From Burkholderiales bacterium 70-64 (GTDB taxonomy: Bacteria > Pseudomonadota > Gammaproteobacteria > Burkholderiales > Burkholderiaceae_E), in NCBI GenBank assembly GCA_001898645.1, contig MKUQ01000004.1:186001-250000 (forward strand): DNA of 64,000 nucleotides, written 5' to 3'. Made by a program: the position numbers and the translations under genes. Below are positions 1-9,393 of this stretch, one piece after another (within the stretch, counting starts at the first letter, position 1; each line of letters opens with the position of its first letter). The notes below the pieces were generated by a model. It saw only the letters and a list, made by a program, of their open reading frames with translations, did no database searches and was not told the origin of the DNA.

Positions 1-424
1 CGATCAACGCGTCGCGCGTGGCCGCCGCCCGGTTCCTCGCCAGCGCGGCGTTGGCGGCGGCATCGCCCTGCTTGTCGTGGAAGCCGGAGATGCCGAGCCG
101 GGCCGAGGGTTCGGTCCTGGCCCACTCGATGATCGCGGCCAGCTGTGCCGGGGCATCGGCCGCCAGCGCGTACTTCGCGGTCTCGAAATACAGGCGCACG
201 CCCTGCGGATAGCCCGGGCCGGTGGCCGCCTCGGGTGCGAGGTCGACCTCGATCACCGCGGCGCCCGCCGCGGGTGCCGCCTCGGGCGCCTTCGCGGTGG
301 CGCCGCCCAGGCCGCTCATCACGCCGGTGACCAGCGATACCGCGATGGCGATCGCGACCGCAATGCCGAGAATCCAGGCGATGAGCACGCCGTGTTCGTT
401 CTGCTGTTCGTCGTCCATGGCCAT
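1..424 (-). CDS. OmpA-family C-terminal domain protein (partial, C-terminus beyond window)
   Basis: The reading frame begins with two nearby Met codons (MAMDDEQQ) and runs off the left edge of the window, so the C-terminus is missing. A hydrophobic helix at about residues 13-35 (VLIAWILGIAVAIAIAV) looks like an inner-membrane anchor. After an Ala/Pro-rich linker comes a beta-alpha unit typical of the peptidoglycan-binding OmpA fold: GVRLYFETAKYALA, then LGISGFHDKQGDAAANAALA and a run of Arg/Ala. The family usually binds peptidoglycan through this domain. It is separated from the upstream IclR gene by only 58 bp but has its own candidate promoter. The exact role is unknown. Confidence 0.75.
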   Translation of the reverse strand, partial: MAMDDEQQNEHGVLIAWILGIAVAIAIAVSLVTGVMSGLGGATAKAPEAAPAAGAAVIEVDLAPEAATGPGYPQGVRLYFETAKYALAADAPAQLAAIIEWARTEPSARLGISGFHDKQGDAAANAALARNRAAATRDALI

Positions 425-443
425 GTCTGCGGGGAAACCCCGC

Positions 444-471
444 ATTATAGCGGGCGTGCCCGGGGTGTCGG
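444..471 (-). promoter_or_regulatory. Candidate sigma70 promoter of the OmpA-like gene
   Basis: Read on the minus strand, a perfect TATAAT (449-444) is preceded after 16 bp by CCGACA (471-466), a 4/6 match to TTGACA. The predicted transcript start would lie about a dozen bases before the ATG. A perfect 7-bp stem with a 3-nt loop (TGCGGGG/CCCCGCA, 428-444) sits between the -10 box and the start codon, and no clear ribosome binding site is visible. Confidence 0.45.
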
Positions 472-482
472 CGTGCGTGCCG

Positions 483-1325
483 CTACGCGGCCGGCCTCGC
501 ATTCAGGGGAGCGCCGAGCTCCCTGCTGATGCGATCCGCCGCCGCCTGCACTTTCTCGACATAGCTGCCGATGTTGGAGAGCTGGATGCGGGAGGCCGAG
601 CCCGCGATCGTCAAGCTGGCGACCACGCGCTGGTCATGGCTGTAGATGGGCGCCGCCACGCAACGCAACCCGATCTCCAGCTCCTCGTTGTCCAGTGCGT
701 ACCCGTTGATCCGGATCTTGGCCAGCTGGCCCTTCAATGCCGACTTGGTCGATATCGAATAGGGCGTCGGCGCCTCGAGATCTTCGTCCGGGTAGAGCAT
801 GTCCAGCGCCCGGTCCGACAGCCCTGCGAGCAGCACCTTGCCCATGGAAGTCAGGTGCGCGGGGCTTCTCTTGCCCACCCACGAGTGCAGGCGAAGCGAG
901 AACGAACCGTCGATCAGGGCGACGGTGACCGCGTCGGAACCCTCCAGCACCCCGAGGTGGCAGGTCTCGCCGGTGCTCTCCGCGAGCATCTGCATGATGG
1001 GCTCGGCGACGTTCGTCAGCGACGTATCGATGACCGCGATGCTTCCCAGACGGGCCAGTTTCCCTCCCAGCTGGAAACCGGACGACTTCGGAGCCACGCG
1101 CAGATAGTTCAAGGCCACCAGCGTCGCCGCGATTCTCGATGCGCTGGACTTGTGGAGCCCCAGGTGCTTCGCGATTTCCCCGACCGTCACGACCGTATGG
1201 TCACGGCTGAACATGTCGAACACCTCGAGCCCCTTGTGCAGCGAGCCGATCAGCCCCGGCTCGCGCGACGGGCGCGCGTCGTCGTGCTTGGGCGATGCAT
1301 CATGCATGAAAGCGGTTCCTCCCAT
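483..1325 (-). CDS. IclR-family transcriptional regulator
   Basis: 280 aa, the usual IclR length. The N-terminal winged helix-turn-helix (about residues 25-85) contains SLHKGLEVFDMF, TVGEIAKHLGLHKSSASRIAATLVAL and YLRV. The C-terminal effector domain shows the family landmarks ETCHLGVLEGSDAV, LTSMGKVLLAG, GYALDNEELEIGLRCVAAPI and a final alpha helix. A second Met at residue 7 is an alternative start. It is the last gene of the long minus-strand catabolic operon, 42 bp after an SDR gene, so it probably regulates that operon in response to its substrate. Two related palindromes near 13.8 kb are its best candidate operators. Function by homology is firm; effector and targets are inferred. Confidence 0.92.
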   Translation of the reverse strand: MGGTAFMHDASPKHDDARPSREPGLIGSLHKGLEVFDMFSRDHTVVTVGEIAKHLGLHKSSASRIAATLVALNYLRVAPKSSGFQLGGKLARLGSIAVIDTSLTNVAEPIMQMLAESTGETCHLGVLEGSDAVTVALIDGSFSLRLHSWVGKRSPAHLTSMGKVLLAGLSDRALDMLYPDEDLEAPTPYSISTKSALKGQLAKIRINGYALDNEELEIGLRCVAAPIYSHDQRVVASLTIAGSASRIQLSNIGSYVEKVQAAADRISRELGAPLNARPAA

Positions 1326-1367
1326 GGGGCATTGTTCGGGCGCACGGGGTCGCCAGTCGCACCGGCG

Positions 1368-2111
1368 TCAGATCATGCCACCATTCGGCTGGACGATCTG
1401 ACCGTGCACCCACGACGCGCGCGGCGATACGAGGAACGCCACGACCTCGGCCACCTCGTCCGGGGTTCCGATGCGGTCGAACGGGCTGAGTGCCGCCGAG
1501 CGGCGCTTCGCCTCCTCGGTCTTGCCCGCATGGAACAGCTCGGTGTCGATGGGGCCGGGCGCGACCCCGTTGACGCGCACCCTGCGCGCGGCCAGCTCCT
1601 TGGCCATCGATCGCAGCAGGCCTTCGACGGCCGCCTTGCTCGCGGTATAGGGGCCCAGGCCCGCCACGGCGTGGCGCACCATCGACGTGGTGAGGGCGAT
1701 GATGGCGCCGCCGTCCTCGACCCGGTTGGCGGCTTCCCGCAGCACGTTGAAGGCTCCGACGATGTTCGTCTCGACGAGTGCACGGAAATCGGCGGGGTCG
1801 AATCGTCCGAGCGGCCCCGGCGGCACGCTGATTCCTGCGTTGGCGATCACGCAATGCGGGGCGGGCCCGAACTCGCGCTTCGCGAAGGCGAACGCTTCGG
1901 CCACCGCGGCCGGCTCGCGGACATCGGCCGGAACACCGGCGACGCGCGTGCCGGTGGCGGCCCGCGAGGCTTCGGCTGCCAGGGTCCGCGCGGCGTTCGC
2001 GCTCGCGTTGTAGGTGAACGCGACGTCGAAGCCGTCGCGCGCGAGCGCGCGCACGATCGCCGCGCCGATGCCGCGTGAGCCGCCGAAGACCAGCGCAAGG
2101 CGGGCGCTCAA
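1368..2111 (-). CDS. Short-chain dehydrogenase/reductase (SDR family)
   Basis: 247 aa, classical SDR length. The cofactor motif GGSRGIG is near the N-terminus, NAG at about residue 85, a catalytic Ser/Thr region (ALTTSMV) and the YxxxK active site as YTASK. The C-terminal PG motif reads VAPGPIDTE. The start is taken as TTG at 2111: its TGA-overlapping position with the upstream gene (TTGA) and an upstream GGAGGGAG ribosome binding site support it over any ATG. It lies in the catabolic operon between the maleate-isomerase-like gene and iclR, and likely oxidises or reduces a pathway alcohol or ketone. The substrate cannot be read from sequence. Confidence 0.88.
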   Translation of the reverse strand: MSARLALVFGGSRGIGAAIVRALARDGFDVAFTYNASANAARTLAAEASRAATGTRVAGVPADVREPAAVAEAFAFAKREFGPAPHCVIANAGISVPPGPLGRFDPADFRALVETNIVGAFNVLREAANRVEDGGAIIALTTSMVRHAVAGLGPYTASKAAVEGLLRSMAKELAARRVRVNGVAPGPIDTELFHAGKTEEAKRRSAALSPFDRIGTPDEVAEVVAFLVSPRASWVHGQIVQPNGGMI

Positions 2112-2866
2112 GCGGACTCCCTCCGCATCGATTCCAGCAGCCGGCCCGGCCCGCCCGGAGCGGGGCGCCCGAGCCGCGACAACAGCCGCCAGAAGGAAGC
2201 CTGCGTGCTCGTCACCACCGGCAAGCCGGTGGCCCGCTCCAGCGGCTCGATGATCTCCAGCGTGCGCAGGTTGGCGCAGCTCAGGAAGATCGCCTCGGTG
2301 TCCGGCCGCACCACGCCGAGCGCGAGCGCGAGCGTCTCCTGCGGCGAGCACTTCGCGTGTTCCTGGGTGCCGAAGCCCGCGATGCTGGTGAGCGTGAAGC
2401 CGCGGCCCTCCAGGTAGCGACGCAGGTGCTCGTTGAGCCAGGGCTCGTAGGGCGATGCCACCGCGATCCGGCGCGCACCGAGGTGCTCGAGCGCCGAGCA
2501 GACCGAGTCCGAGGTGGTGATCACCGGCACCCCCAGCGAGCGCGAGACGGCGTCGGCCGTCCGGGCGTCGAGCCGCACGTCCGGCTGCACGAATCCGCTT
2601 GCGGTGCAACCGAAGCAGATCGCGTCGACCCGCGCGTGCGCGAGCAGCGCCGCTGCGGGCTCGAGCTCGCCGAGCATGTGGAGCAGCGCCGGCTCGGAAT
2701 CGCACGTGTGGGCGATGCGCGAGGCGTGCAGCGACGTGCCTGACGGCAGCAGGCGCTGGAACTCGTACTCCATCACCGTGTTCCACGACGGAACGACCAG
2801 CCCGAGCCGCGTGTGCCACTCGGCACTCGCAAAGGGCTCCGGCGTCGTGTGCATGCGGGACGTCAT
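2108..2866 (-). CDS. Maleate isomerase / arylmalonate decarboxylase-family protein (Asp/Glu racemase superfamily)
   Basis: 252 aa. The N-terminal signature VVPSWNTVMEYE resembles the VPSSNTxME motif of maleate cis-trans isomerases. Two cysteines occupy the paired catalytic positions of the superfamily: Cys87 in CFGCTASG and Cys197 in LSCANL. Maleate isomerases and racemases use both cysteines, whereas arylmalonate decarboxylases keep only the second, so an isomerase or racemase is favoured. The ATG at 2866 follows the livF stop codon with only a 2-bp gap; the longer upstream frame is rejected because it lies inside livF. It is translationally coupled with the next SDR gene. Substrate unknown. 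Confidence 0.8.
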   Translation of the reverse strand: MTSRMHTTPEPFASAEWHTRLGLVVPSWNTVMEYEFQRLLPSGTSLHASRIAHTCDSEPALLHMLGELEPAAALLAHARVDAICFGCTASGFVQPDVRLDARTADAVSRSLGVPVITTSDSVCSALEHLGARRIAVASPYEPWLNEHLRRYLEGRGFTLTSIAGFGTQEHAKCSPQETLALALGVVRPDTEAIFLSCANLRTLEIIEPLERATGLPVVTSTQASFWRLLSRLGRPAPGGPGRLLESMRRESA

Positions 2867-2868
2867 CG

Positions 2869-3597
2869 TCAGTCCACTCCCAGGTAAGCGCTGCGCAGCC
2901 GGTCGCTGGCGGCGAGCTCGGCGGTGCTGCCGTGCTGGACGATCCGCCCGCTCTCGAGCACGTAGCCGCGCTGGCACAACTCGAGGGCGTGATGGACGTG
3001 CTGCTCGACGAGGATGATCGGCGTACCCGAGCGGACGATCCGGCCGAGCGCCTCGTAGACCTGCTCCACGACGACCGGCGCCAGACCGAGCGAGGGCTCG
3101 TCGAGCATCAGCAGCCGCGGCAGGCCCATCAGCCCGCGCGCGATCGCGACCATCTGCTGCTGACCGCCCGAGAGCGTCCCGGCCAGCTGGGTGCGCCGCT
3201 TGGCGAGGATCGGGAACAGCTCGCAGGCCAGCTCCATGCTCGTGCGCATCCGGGCACGCGCCTCGCGCGTGATCGCGCCCAGCTCCAGGTTCTCCTGCAC
3301 CGTCATCGACGGGAACAGCTCGCGCCCCTCGGGTACGTAGATCATCCCGCGCGCGGTGATCGCCCCGGCCGTCGCGCCCGCCACGTCCTCGCCGAGGAAA
3401 CGCACCCGGCCCGCGGCGATCGGCAGCGCGCCGAGGATCGCGCGCAGGCTGGTGGTCTTGCCGGCGCCGTTGCCGCCGAGCAGGCAGACCGCCTCGCCGG
3501 GGCCGACCTCGAGCGAGATGCCGAACACCGCCTCGAACAGGCCGTATTTCACGTGCAGCGCCTCGACGGACAGGATCGGGCCGGTGGTCGTGCTCAT
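2869..3597 (-). CDS. livF: Liv-type ABC transporter ATP-binding protein (LivF)
   Basis: 242 aa ATPase. Walker A reads GGNGAGKTT, the signature LSGGQQQM, Walker B LLMLDEPSLGLAP, and the H-loop EQHVHHAL. The sequence PEGRELFPSMTVQENL is typical of LivF. A Met 12 codons upstream would overlap the livG end; the ATG at 3597 is preferred because it follows the livG stop. It energises the importer encoded by the next genes upstream. These systems move branched-chain amino acids, amides or aromatic and organic acids; the co-transcribed catabolic enzymes suggest the cargo is the pathway substrate. Confidence 0.92.
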   Translation of the reverse strand: MSTTTGPILSVEALHVKYGLFEAVFGISLEVGPGEAVCLLGGNGAGKTTSLRAILGALPIAAGRVRFLGEDVAGATAGAITARGMIYVPEGRELFPSMTVQENLELGAITREARARMRTSMELACELFPILAKRRTQLAGTLSGGQQQMVAIARGLMGLPRLLMLDEPSLGLAPVVVEQVYEALGRIVRSGTPIILVEQHVHHALELCQRGYVLESGRIVQHGSTAELAASDRLRSAYLGVD

Positions 3598-3607
3598 GGC
3601 GGCGTTC

Positions 3608-5455
3608 TCAAGCGGCGCGGCCGACCGGCGCATGAGCCAGGCTGCGGCCGAGGTAGACGCTGATCACGCCCGGGTCGCGCGCGATCTCGGACGGCAGGCC
3701 GGTGGCGACGACCTTGCCGTGGTCGAGCACCACGATGCGGTCCGACAGCCGCATCACCGCCCGCATGTTGTGCTCGACCAGCAGGAAGGAGACGCCCGCG
3801 TCGCGGATCTCCAGGATCTTGTCGGCGATCTGCGATTTCTCCGACTCGTTCAGCCCGGCCATCACCTCGTCGAGCAGGATGAGCTCGGGTCCGGTGGCCA
3901 GGGCGCGGGCGAACTCGAGCATCTTGCGGTCCTGCAGCGTCAGGCTCGTTGCGGTCAGGTCGCGCTTGGCGTGGAGGTCCACCTGCGCGAGCGCCGCGAG
4001 CGCCGCCTCGCGGGCTTCGCCGATCCGCGCATGGCGCGCCAGCGCTCCGATCAGCGCGTTCTCGAGCACCGTCAACCCGGCAAAGGGCTGGACGACCTGG
4101 AAAGTGCGCGCCACGCCGCGCCGGCACACCTGGTGGGGAGCGAGCGCGGACAACCGCTCGCCCTTGAACCGCACCTCGCCGAGCTGCGCCGGGAAGATCC
4201 CCGAGACGACGTTGAACATCGTCGTCTTGCCGGCGCCGTTCGGGCCGATCAGCCCGAGGATCTCGCCTCGGCGCAGCTCGAAGCTGACGTTGCTCAGCGC
4301 GGCGATGCCGCGAAAGGAGCGGCTGACGTCGACCACCTCGAGGTAGGGCGAGGCTGCGGCCGAAGGATCGCTGCTTCGCGACGGCGCCGCCGGGCTCGCC
4401 GGGGCGGGCGGCGCGGAGAGGGCGGCAGGCGCGGCCTCCGGCTCGGCCTTCGAGGCGGCCTGCGTCCCGCCCTGCAGGCCCTCCGGCGCCGCCTGCGCCG
4501 GCGCGCCCCGTGACGCGGCCCACCAGCGCCGTACCTGCGTCACCAGCCCGTCGGGCAGCGCGACCACGACCAGCATCAGCACGGCGCCGTAGAGCACCTG
4601 CTGCAATGCGTAGATCCCGGAGGAGCCCAGCGCGAGCAGCTCGCCCAGACGCGCGATCCCCTCGCGCAGCCCGAACAGCACGACGATCCCGACCGGCGGG
4701 CCCAGCACCGTGCCGGTGCCGCCGAGGAAGGTGCCGAGCAGCAGGTTCAGCGACAACGAGAGGCCGAAGTCGGACTCGGGCTCGACGAAGCGCAGGAGCA
4801 CCGCGTGCAGCGCGCCGCCGATCGCGACCAGCCCGGCACTCAACAGGGTGGCGGCGAGCTTGACGCGAAAGGTGTGCACGCCCAGGGCCTCGGCCGCCCC
4901 TTCGTTCTCGCGCACCGCCTGCAGCCGATAGCCGAGCGGCGAGCGCAGCAGCCACCAGGTGCCGGCGACGGTGAGCACGAGCAGCGCCACCGACAGGCCG
5001 TACAGCAGGAACGGCGGCAGGTGCAGCGAGACGAGCTCCAGCCCCTGCGACCGGCCCAGCGCGGGCGTGTTGATGGCCGCGAAGCGAAGCGCCTCGGCGA
5101 GCACCAGCGTCAGGCCGCTGAAGTAGATGCCGCGCAGGCCGCTGCGGAAGGCCATCCAGTAGACGACGAAGGCGAGGAACATCGCGAGCGCCGCGCCCGC
5201 CAGCGCGCCGATCATCAGGTCGGCGCCCCAGGTGAGATAGAGCCACGCCGTGGCGTAGCCCCCCACCCCGAAGAAGGCGGCATGGCCGAGGGAGACCAGG
5301 CCGGTCAGCGCCATGAAGTTCCAGGCAGCCGCGAGGAATCCGAACAGGAAGATCTGGGTGAGCAGGTTGATCGAGTAGCCGCTGCCCCACAGCGGCACCG
5401 AGGCGGCCGCCAGGACGAAGGCCGCGAGGAGGGAAAGCCCGGGGGCGCTCCTCAT
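3608..5455 (-). CDS. Fused Liv-type ABC permease-ATPase (LivM-LivG)
   Basis: 615 aa, a permease and an ATPase in one chain. Residues 1-310 form a LivM-type membrane domain with about eight to ten hydrophobic helices ([35 protein letters not shown]). Residues 315-370 are an Ala/Pro/Ser-rich linker. Residues 371-615 form a LivG-type ATPase with Walker [10 protein letters not shown] (404-412), TSLTLQDRK in place of a canonical LSGGQ signature as is common in LivG, and [12 protein letters not shown]. Its ATG overlaps the livH stop (ATGA). In most operons livM and livG are separate genes. The frame is continuous, so this looks like a true fusion and not an artefact. Confidence 0.9.
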   Translation of the reverse strand: MRSAPGLSLLAAFVLAAASVPLWGSGYSINLLTQIFLFGFLAAAWNFMALTGLVSLGHAAFFGVGGYATAWLYLTWGADLMIGALAGAALAMFLAFVVYWMAFRSGLRGIYFSGLTLVLAEALRFAAINTPALGRSQGLELVSLHLPPFLLYGLSVALLVLTVAGTWWLLRSPLGYRLQAVRENEGAAEALGVHTFRVKLAATLLSAGLVAIGGALHAVLLRFVEPESDFGLSLSLNLLLGTFLGGTGTVLGPPVGIVVLFGLREGIARLGELLALGSSGIYALQQVLYGAVLMLVVVALPDGLVTQVRRWWAASRGAPAQAAPEGLQGGTQAASKAEPEAAPAALSAPPAPASPAAPSRSSDPSAAASPYLEVVDVSRSFRGIAALSNVSFELRRGEILGLIGPNGAGKTTMFNVVSGIFPAQLGEVRFKGERLSALAPHQVCRRGVARTFQVVQPFAGLTVLENALIGALARHARIGEAREAALAALAQVDLHAKRDLTATSLTLQDRKMLEFARALATGPELILLDEVMAGLNESEKSQIADKILEIRDAGVSFLLVEHNMRAVMRLSDRIVVLDHGKVVATGLPSEIARDPGVISVYLGRSLAHAPVGRAA

Positions 5456-6327
5456 TTCGTCCCTTGCCGGCTGACGAGCCCCTGCGGGCGAACGAGCAGC
5501 ACCGCGAAGATCAGCGCATAGATCGCCAGCTGCGCGATCGACGGACTGAAGATCAGCGTGCCCACCGCCTCGAAGATGCCGATGAGCACGCCCGCGACGA
5601 ACGAAGCGAACACGTTGTCCAGGCCGCCCAGCACGACGACCACGAACGCCAGCACGGCGAGCTCGAATGCGCGCAGCGGATAGAAGGTGGTGACGGTGAT
5701 CAGTATCGTGCCCGCGAGCGCGGCCAGCGCGAAGCTCAGCGCCATCGCGACCCGCGACAGGCGCACCACGTCCAGGCCGATCAGCGTGGCGCCGCGCCGG
5801 TTGTCGGCGCTCGCGCGGATCGCCTTGCCCAGCCAGGTGCGCGACAGGAACGCGTGCAGGGCGATCGCGGAGCCCAGCGCCAGCGCGCCGGCGACGACGG
5901 TTTCGATCTGCAGCACCACGCCGCCGAACTCGATCGCCCGCCCCGAGGTCGGCAGGTAGTGAACGTCGGGGCCGAAGAAGAACTGCGCCGTGTAGGTCAG
6001 CACCAGCAGCAGGCCGAACGTGTAGATGATCTGCATGTCGTCGGACATCGTGCTGACCCGGGCCATCAGCGTGCGCTGCACGCCGTGGCCGATCAGGTAG
6101 CAGAGCGGGATCGCCGCCAGGCCGGCCACGTAGGGATGCACGACGCCGCTGCGCACGGCCACCAGCACGCCGTACATCACCCAGACCACCACGCCGGCAT
6201 GGGCGAAATTGATGATCTTCGCCGCGCCGAAGATGAGCGAGAAACCCATCGCGACGGCGCCGTAGATGCTGCCCATCAGCGCTCCGCTGAGCAGCATCTG
6301 CCCGAGGACGGACGGCGAGAGCTCCAT
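5452..6327 (-). CDS. livH: Liv-type ABC transporter permease (LivH)
   Basis: 291 aa polytopic membrane protein. Typical LivH features: GQMLLSGALMGSIYGAVAMG at the N-terminus, FGAAKIINFAHAGVVVWVMYG, the loop with NRRGATLIGLDVVRLS, and VVVLGGLDNVFASFVAGVLIG. It forms the inner-membrane channel together with the LivM half of the fused gene just downstream. The start at 6327 (MELSPSV) is 11 bp after the stop of the binding-protein gene; a longer open frame upstream lies inside that gene and is discarded. Confidence 0.92.
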   Translation of the reverse strand: MELSPSVLGQMLLSGALMGSIYGAVAMGFSLIFGAAKIINFAHAGVVVWVMYGVLVAVRSGVVHPYVAGLAAIPLCYLIGHGVQRTLMARVSTMSDDMQIIYTFGLLLVLTYTAQFFFGPDVHYLPTSGRAIEFGGVVLQIETVVAGALALGSAIALHAFLSRTWLGKAIRASADNRRGATLIGLDVVRLSRVAMALSFALAALAGTILITVTTFYPLRAFELAVLAFVVVVLGGLDNVFASFVAGVLIGIFEAVGTLIFSPSIAQLAIYALIFAVLLVRPQGLVSRQGTK

Positions 6328-6338
6328 GGCGCCGCCCC

Positions 6339-7625
6339 TCAGCCGCGCTTGTCCCAGGCCGGAGCCGGCACCACCGGTGCCTGCGAGGCAAGCTCCTGCG
6401 GGGCGACCACGACGAGCTGCTGGCCGAGGATCTGCGTGACCACCGGCTGGGCCTTGGAGTTGTCGTGCTTCTCGTCCCACTTGATGCCGAAGGGGATGAT
6501 CACGTTCGGATCCTGGCCGAAGGTCACGTCGATCTTGTCGATCGCCTGCCACAGTGCGGCCCGGTCGAGCGTCTTGATCTGCGACAGCGCCGCAACCATC
6601 GCCGCGGCGGCGCTCAGCGAGTAGCCCGCCTGGTCCTGCACGGCCACGTTGTGGCGCTTGGTGTACTCGTCCACCGTCGCCTTCGCACCGGCCGGCAGCT
6701 TCTCGGCCATGCTGGGCGTCCAGCCGAGCGTGGTGATCACGTAATTGGCATCGTCCTTCAGGTTGCCGACGTATTGCAGGTTCGGCGGTGCGCCGGCCGG
6801 ATGCACGTTGGCGACGAGGTTCAATCGCAACTGCTTCATCGCGCGCTGGATCAGGATGCCGTCGGCCGGATACGAGGCCTGGAACACCACATCGACGTTC
6901 TGCGCCTTGAGCTTGTTGACGATGCCGGTCGCCTCGGTCAGCTTCGCGGCGGTGTAGGCCACGCGATCGACCAGCTGCCAGCGCCCGACGCGCTCGATCG
7001 CCGCCTTGAACAGATCGCCCGCGCCGGTGCCGTAGGCCAGGTCCTCGTGCACGATCGCCACGCGCTTCACGGCCGCGCCGTGCGTCTTCTCCATCTCCTG
7101 CACGAACTCGACGCCGCGCTCGCAGGTCTGCCGGGTATTGATCGCGGCGCGGTAGAAGTACTTCAGGTTGCGCTCGGTGAGCTTGTAGTCGACGCTGGTG
7201 TCGATCGACGCGACCTGGTAGCGCTCGCTGACCTCGCTGCCGACCCGGGCCGGCCCGCTCGCCGCCCAGCCCAGGATGCCCAGCACGTTCTCCCGGGTGA
7301 TCAGCCGCTCGGTCTCCGAGGATGCCACGCGCAGGTCGGTCTGGTGGTCGGCCACCAGGAGCTTGATGGTGGCCCCGCCGAGCGACTTGATGCCGCCGGA
7401 TCGGTTGACCCGGTCGACGACGAGCTGGAATGCGCGCAATGCATCGCGCCCGTAGTCCGCCCCGGCGCCGGTCAGGCCGACGACGACGCCGATCGGAATC
7501 TCGGTCGCCGCCTTGGCGAACTTCGGCACGAATGCCGCGCCGGCCGCCACTGCCGCTCCCTTCAGCACGGTACGGCGGGCGGCCTGCCCGTCGTGATGCC
7601 CGATCGAATGCAGATCCTTCTCCAT
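6339..7625 (-). CDS. Periplasmic binding protein of Liv-type ABC importer (LivK-like)
   Basis: 428 aa. The N-terminus has a twin-arginine-like signal (ARRTVLKGAAVAAGAAFVP followed by AKA), so export by Tat is likely. The mature part starts EIPIGVVVGLTGAGADYGRDAL, the usual Peripla_BP_6 opening, and continues with VADHQTD and a Rossmann-like second lobe. The ATG at 7625 is supported by a strong GGAGGAG ribosome binding site. It delivers substrate to LivH and the LivM-G fusion. At this length and in this family, ligands include amino acids, amides and aromatic or dicarboxylic acids; the actual ligand is not evident. Confidence 0.9.
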   Translation of the reverse strand: MEKDLHSIGHHDGQAARRTVLKGAAVAAGAAFVPKFAKAATEIPIGVVVGLTGAGADYGRDALRAFQLVVDRVNRSGGIKSLGGATIKLLVADHQTDLRVASSETERLITRENVLGILGWAASGPARVGSEVSERYQVASIDTSVDYKLTERNLKYFYRAAINTRQTCERGVEFVQEMEKTHGAAVKRVAIVHEDLAYGTGAGDLFKAAIERVGRWQLVDRVAYTAAKLTEATGIVNKLKAQNVDVVFQASYPADGILIQRAMKQLRLNLVANVHPAGAPPNLQYVGNLKDDANYVITTLGWTPSMAEKLPAGAKATVDEYTKRHNVAVQDQAGYSLSAAAAMVAALSQIKTLDRAALWQAIDKIDVTFGQDPNVIIPFGIKWDEKHDNSKAQPVVTQILGQQLVVVAPQELASQAPVVPAPAWDKRG

Positions 7626-7644
7626 GGTTGCTCTCCTCCTCTGG

Positions 7645-9393
7645 TCAAGTGGTGACGGTGTCGTGGTCAAGGGAGATGCCGGCGGCATGGTGTGCCGCGA
7701 TGAAGCCGAAGGTCATTGCCGGGCCGAGCGTGAAGCCGCCGCTCGGGTAGTTCCCGCCGGCGATGCTCGCCATGTCGTTGCCCACCGCGTAAAGGTGGGG
7801 AATCGGTCGGCCCCGCCGATCCAGGACGCGCGCGTTCGCGTCCGTCGCCAGTCCGGCAAAGGTGCTGAGGCTGCCGGGCACGATCCTGACCGCGTAGAAG
7901 GGCGCCGCATCGAGCGGACCGAGGCACGGGTTCGGCTCGCGCTCCGGGTCTCCGTAAGCCCGGTTGAAAGGCGTCTCTCCGCGGCGGAAGTCGGGGTCCC
8001 GTCCCTGGCGGGCGTGCTCGTTGAAACGCCGGACGGTCTCCTCGAGCGACGTGGGATCCATTGCGCAGGCCACCGCCAGCTCCCCGATGGTGCGCCCCCG
8101 TTTCAGGTACCCGTTGCGCAGCCACGGGCGGAGGGGGAACGGGGCGGGGCGTACCCGGCCCACGCCCCAGCGACGGACGAAGCGGTGATCGCATACCAGC
8201 CAGGCCTGCGGCCGTTCGCCCGGCGGCGTCGCCTCGAAGAGCGCCTTCGTCACGTCGTGGTACGAATCCGCTTCGTTGCAGAAACGCTGCCCCGATGAAT
8301 GCACCATGATGGCACCGGGCTTGGCGCGGTCCAGGCCGAGATGGGGGAAATGCGAGAACCTGCCGTCCCGGCGCGGCACCAGCGAGACCGGGGCCCAGCC
8401 GGCTGCCGCCTCGACATCGGTGCCGACATGGCCTCCCGCGCTTTCGCCCAGGCGCAGGCCATCGCCGGTGTTCGTCTCCGGTGCGGCCGACCAATGCTCC
8501 TTGCCCGTCGGGGCGTGCGGGAAGAGGCCGGCTCTTCGTCCGGAGTCGTGCGGGAAGCCGCCGGTCGCCAGCACGACTCCCCGCGCGGCCCGCACCTCGA
8601 CCTCCCGTCCCGGGATGCCGATCCGCGCACCCTGGACCGCACCGTCGTCGATGAGCAGCGACCGGGCCGCAGCCGAGGTGCAGACCTTGACACCGAGGTC
8701 GAGTGCCGACTTCAACAGCATCGCCACCAGGGCGTTGCCGTTGACCAGGTACATGCCCCGGCCGTATCGCAGCTGATCCATGCGATGGTGCACGACGCGG
8801 CGCACGACGTACGCGAACGAGCGCGGCTTGCGAAGGAAATTCGCGAAGTGCCGGAGCTCTCCCGTGGCGATCCCCATCCCGAAAGGAGAGATCAGATCCA
8901 GGGGAGGCTTCAGGATGCGGATGTCCTTGCGCAGCCGGCGGCCGTCGAAGGGGGCGGCGCCCACCGCCCGGTTCCCCGGGGCGGCGCCCGGGGCATTGCC
9001 GTGGAAGTCGGGGATCGATGCGCCATTGATGAACCGCACGCTCGTCTCCCGCTGGAAGAAGTCGATCATGCGCGGGCCGTGCGTCAGGAATGCCTCGACC
9101 AGTGCTTCGTCGTAGGCGCGGCCCAATTCGTGGCGAAGGTAGGTACGGGACGCGTCCGCATCGTCGGCCGCGCCTTCGGCGCGGGCCAGGGGATTGTTCG
9201 GGATCCACATCCAGCCGCCCGACCATGCGCTCGTGCCGCCGACACGGGCATCCTTCTCGACGACGATCACCTCGAGGCCGAGCCGGGCCGCGACGACCGC
9301 CGTGGCCAACCCTCCCGCCCCCGAGCCGACGACCAGCAGGTCGCATGCCCAGTCAGGCATCCCGCCGCCGGCCGCATGGGTCGATCGATCCAT
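7645..9393 (-). CDS. FAD-dependent dehydrogenase (fumarate reductase / 3-ketosteroid-delta1-dehydrogenase superfamily)
   Basis: 582 aa. The dinucleotide-binding motif VVGSGAGGLATAV begins near residue 21 and is followed by VVEKDARVGGTSAWSGG, the flavin contact typical of KstD and FrdA-like proteins. Conserved blocks include GGFPHD, TGDGLRLGESAGGHV and, at the C-terminus, LYAVGNDMASIAGGNYPSGGFTLGPAMTFGFIA. This superfamily introduces or reduces C=C bonds next to carbonyl or carboxyl groups. Its stop region and the downstream livK start are close, and its first base overlaps the isochorismatase-like gene end. It probably desaturates or reduces a pathway intermediate. An internal Met at residue 12 is an alternative start. 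Confidence 0.88.
   Translation of the reverse strand: MDRSTHAAGGGMPDWACDLLVVGSGAGGLATAVVAARLGLEVIVVEKDARVGGTSAWSGGWMWIPNNPLARAEGAADDADASRTYLRHELGRAYDEALVEAFLTHGPRMIDFFQRETSVRFINGASIPDFHGNAPGAAPGNRAVGAAPFDGRRLRKDIRILKPPLDLISPFGMGIATGELRHFANFLRKPRSFAYVVRRVVHHRMDQLRYGRGMYLVNGNALVAMLLKSALDLGVKVCTSAAARSLLIDDGAVQGARIGIPGREVEVRAARGVVLATGGFPHDSGRRAGLFPHAPTGKEHWSAAPETNTGDGLRLGESAGGHVGTDVEAAAGWAPVSLVPRRDGRFSHFPHLGLDRAKPGAIMVHSSGQRFCNEADSYHDVTKALFEATPPGERPQAWLVCDHRFVRRWGVGRVRPAPFPLRPWLRNGYLKRGRTIGELAVACAMDPTSLEETVRRFNEHARQGRDPDFRRGETPFNRAYGDPEREPNPCLGPLDAAPFYAVRIVPGSLSTFAGLATDANARVLDRRGRPIPHLYAVGNDMASIAGGNYPSGGFTLGPAMTFGFIAAHHAAGISLDHDTVTT

Noticed and set aside
222-2078. A 618-codon plus-strand open frame
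   Set aside because: It is antisense to the IclR and SDR genes, which have clear family motifs; the translation matches nothing recognisable.
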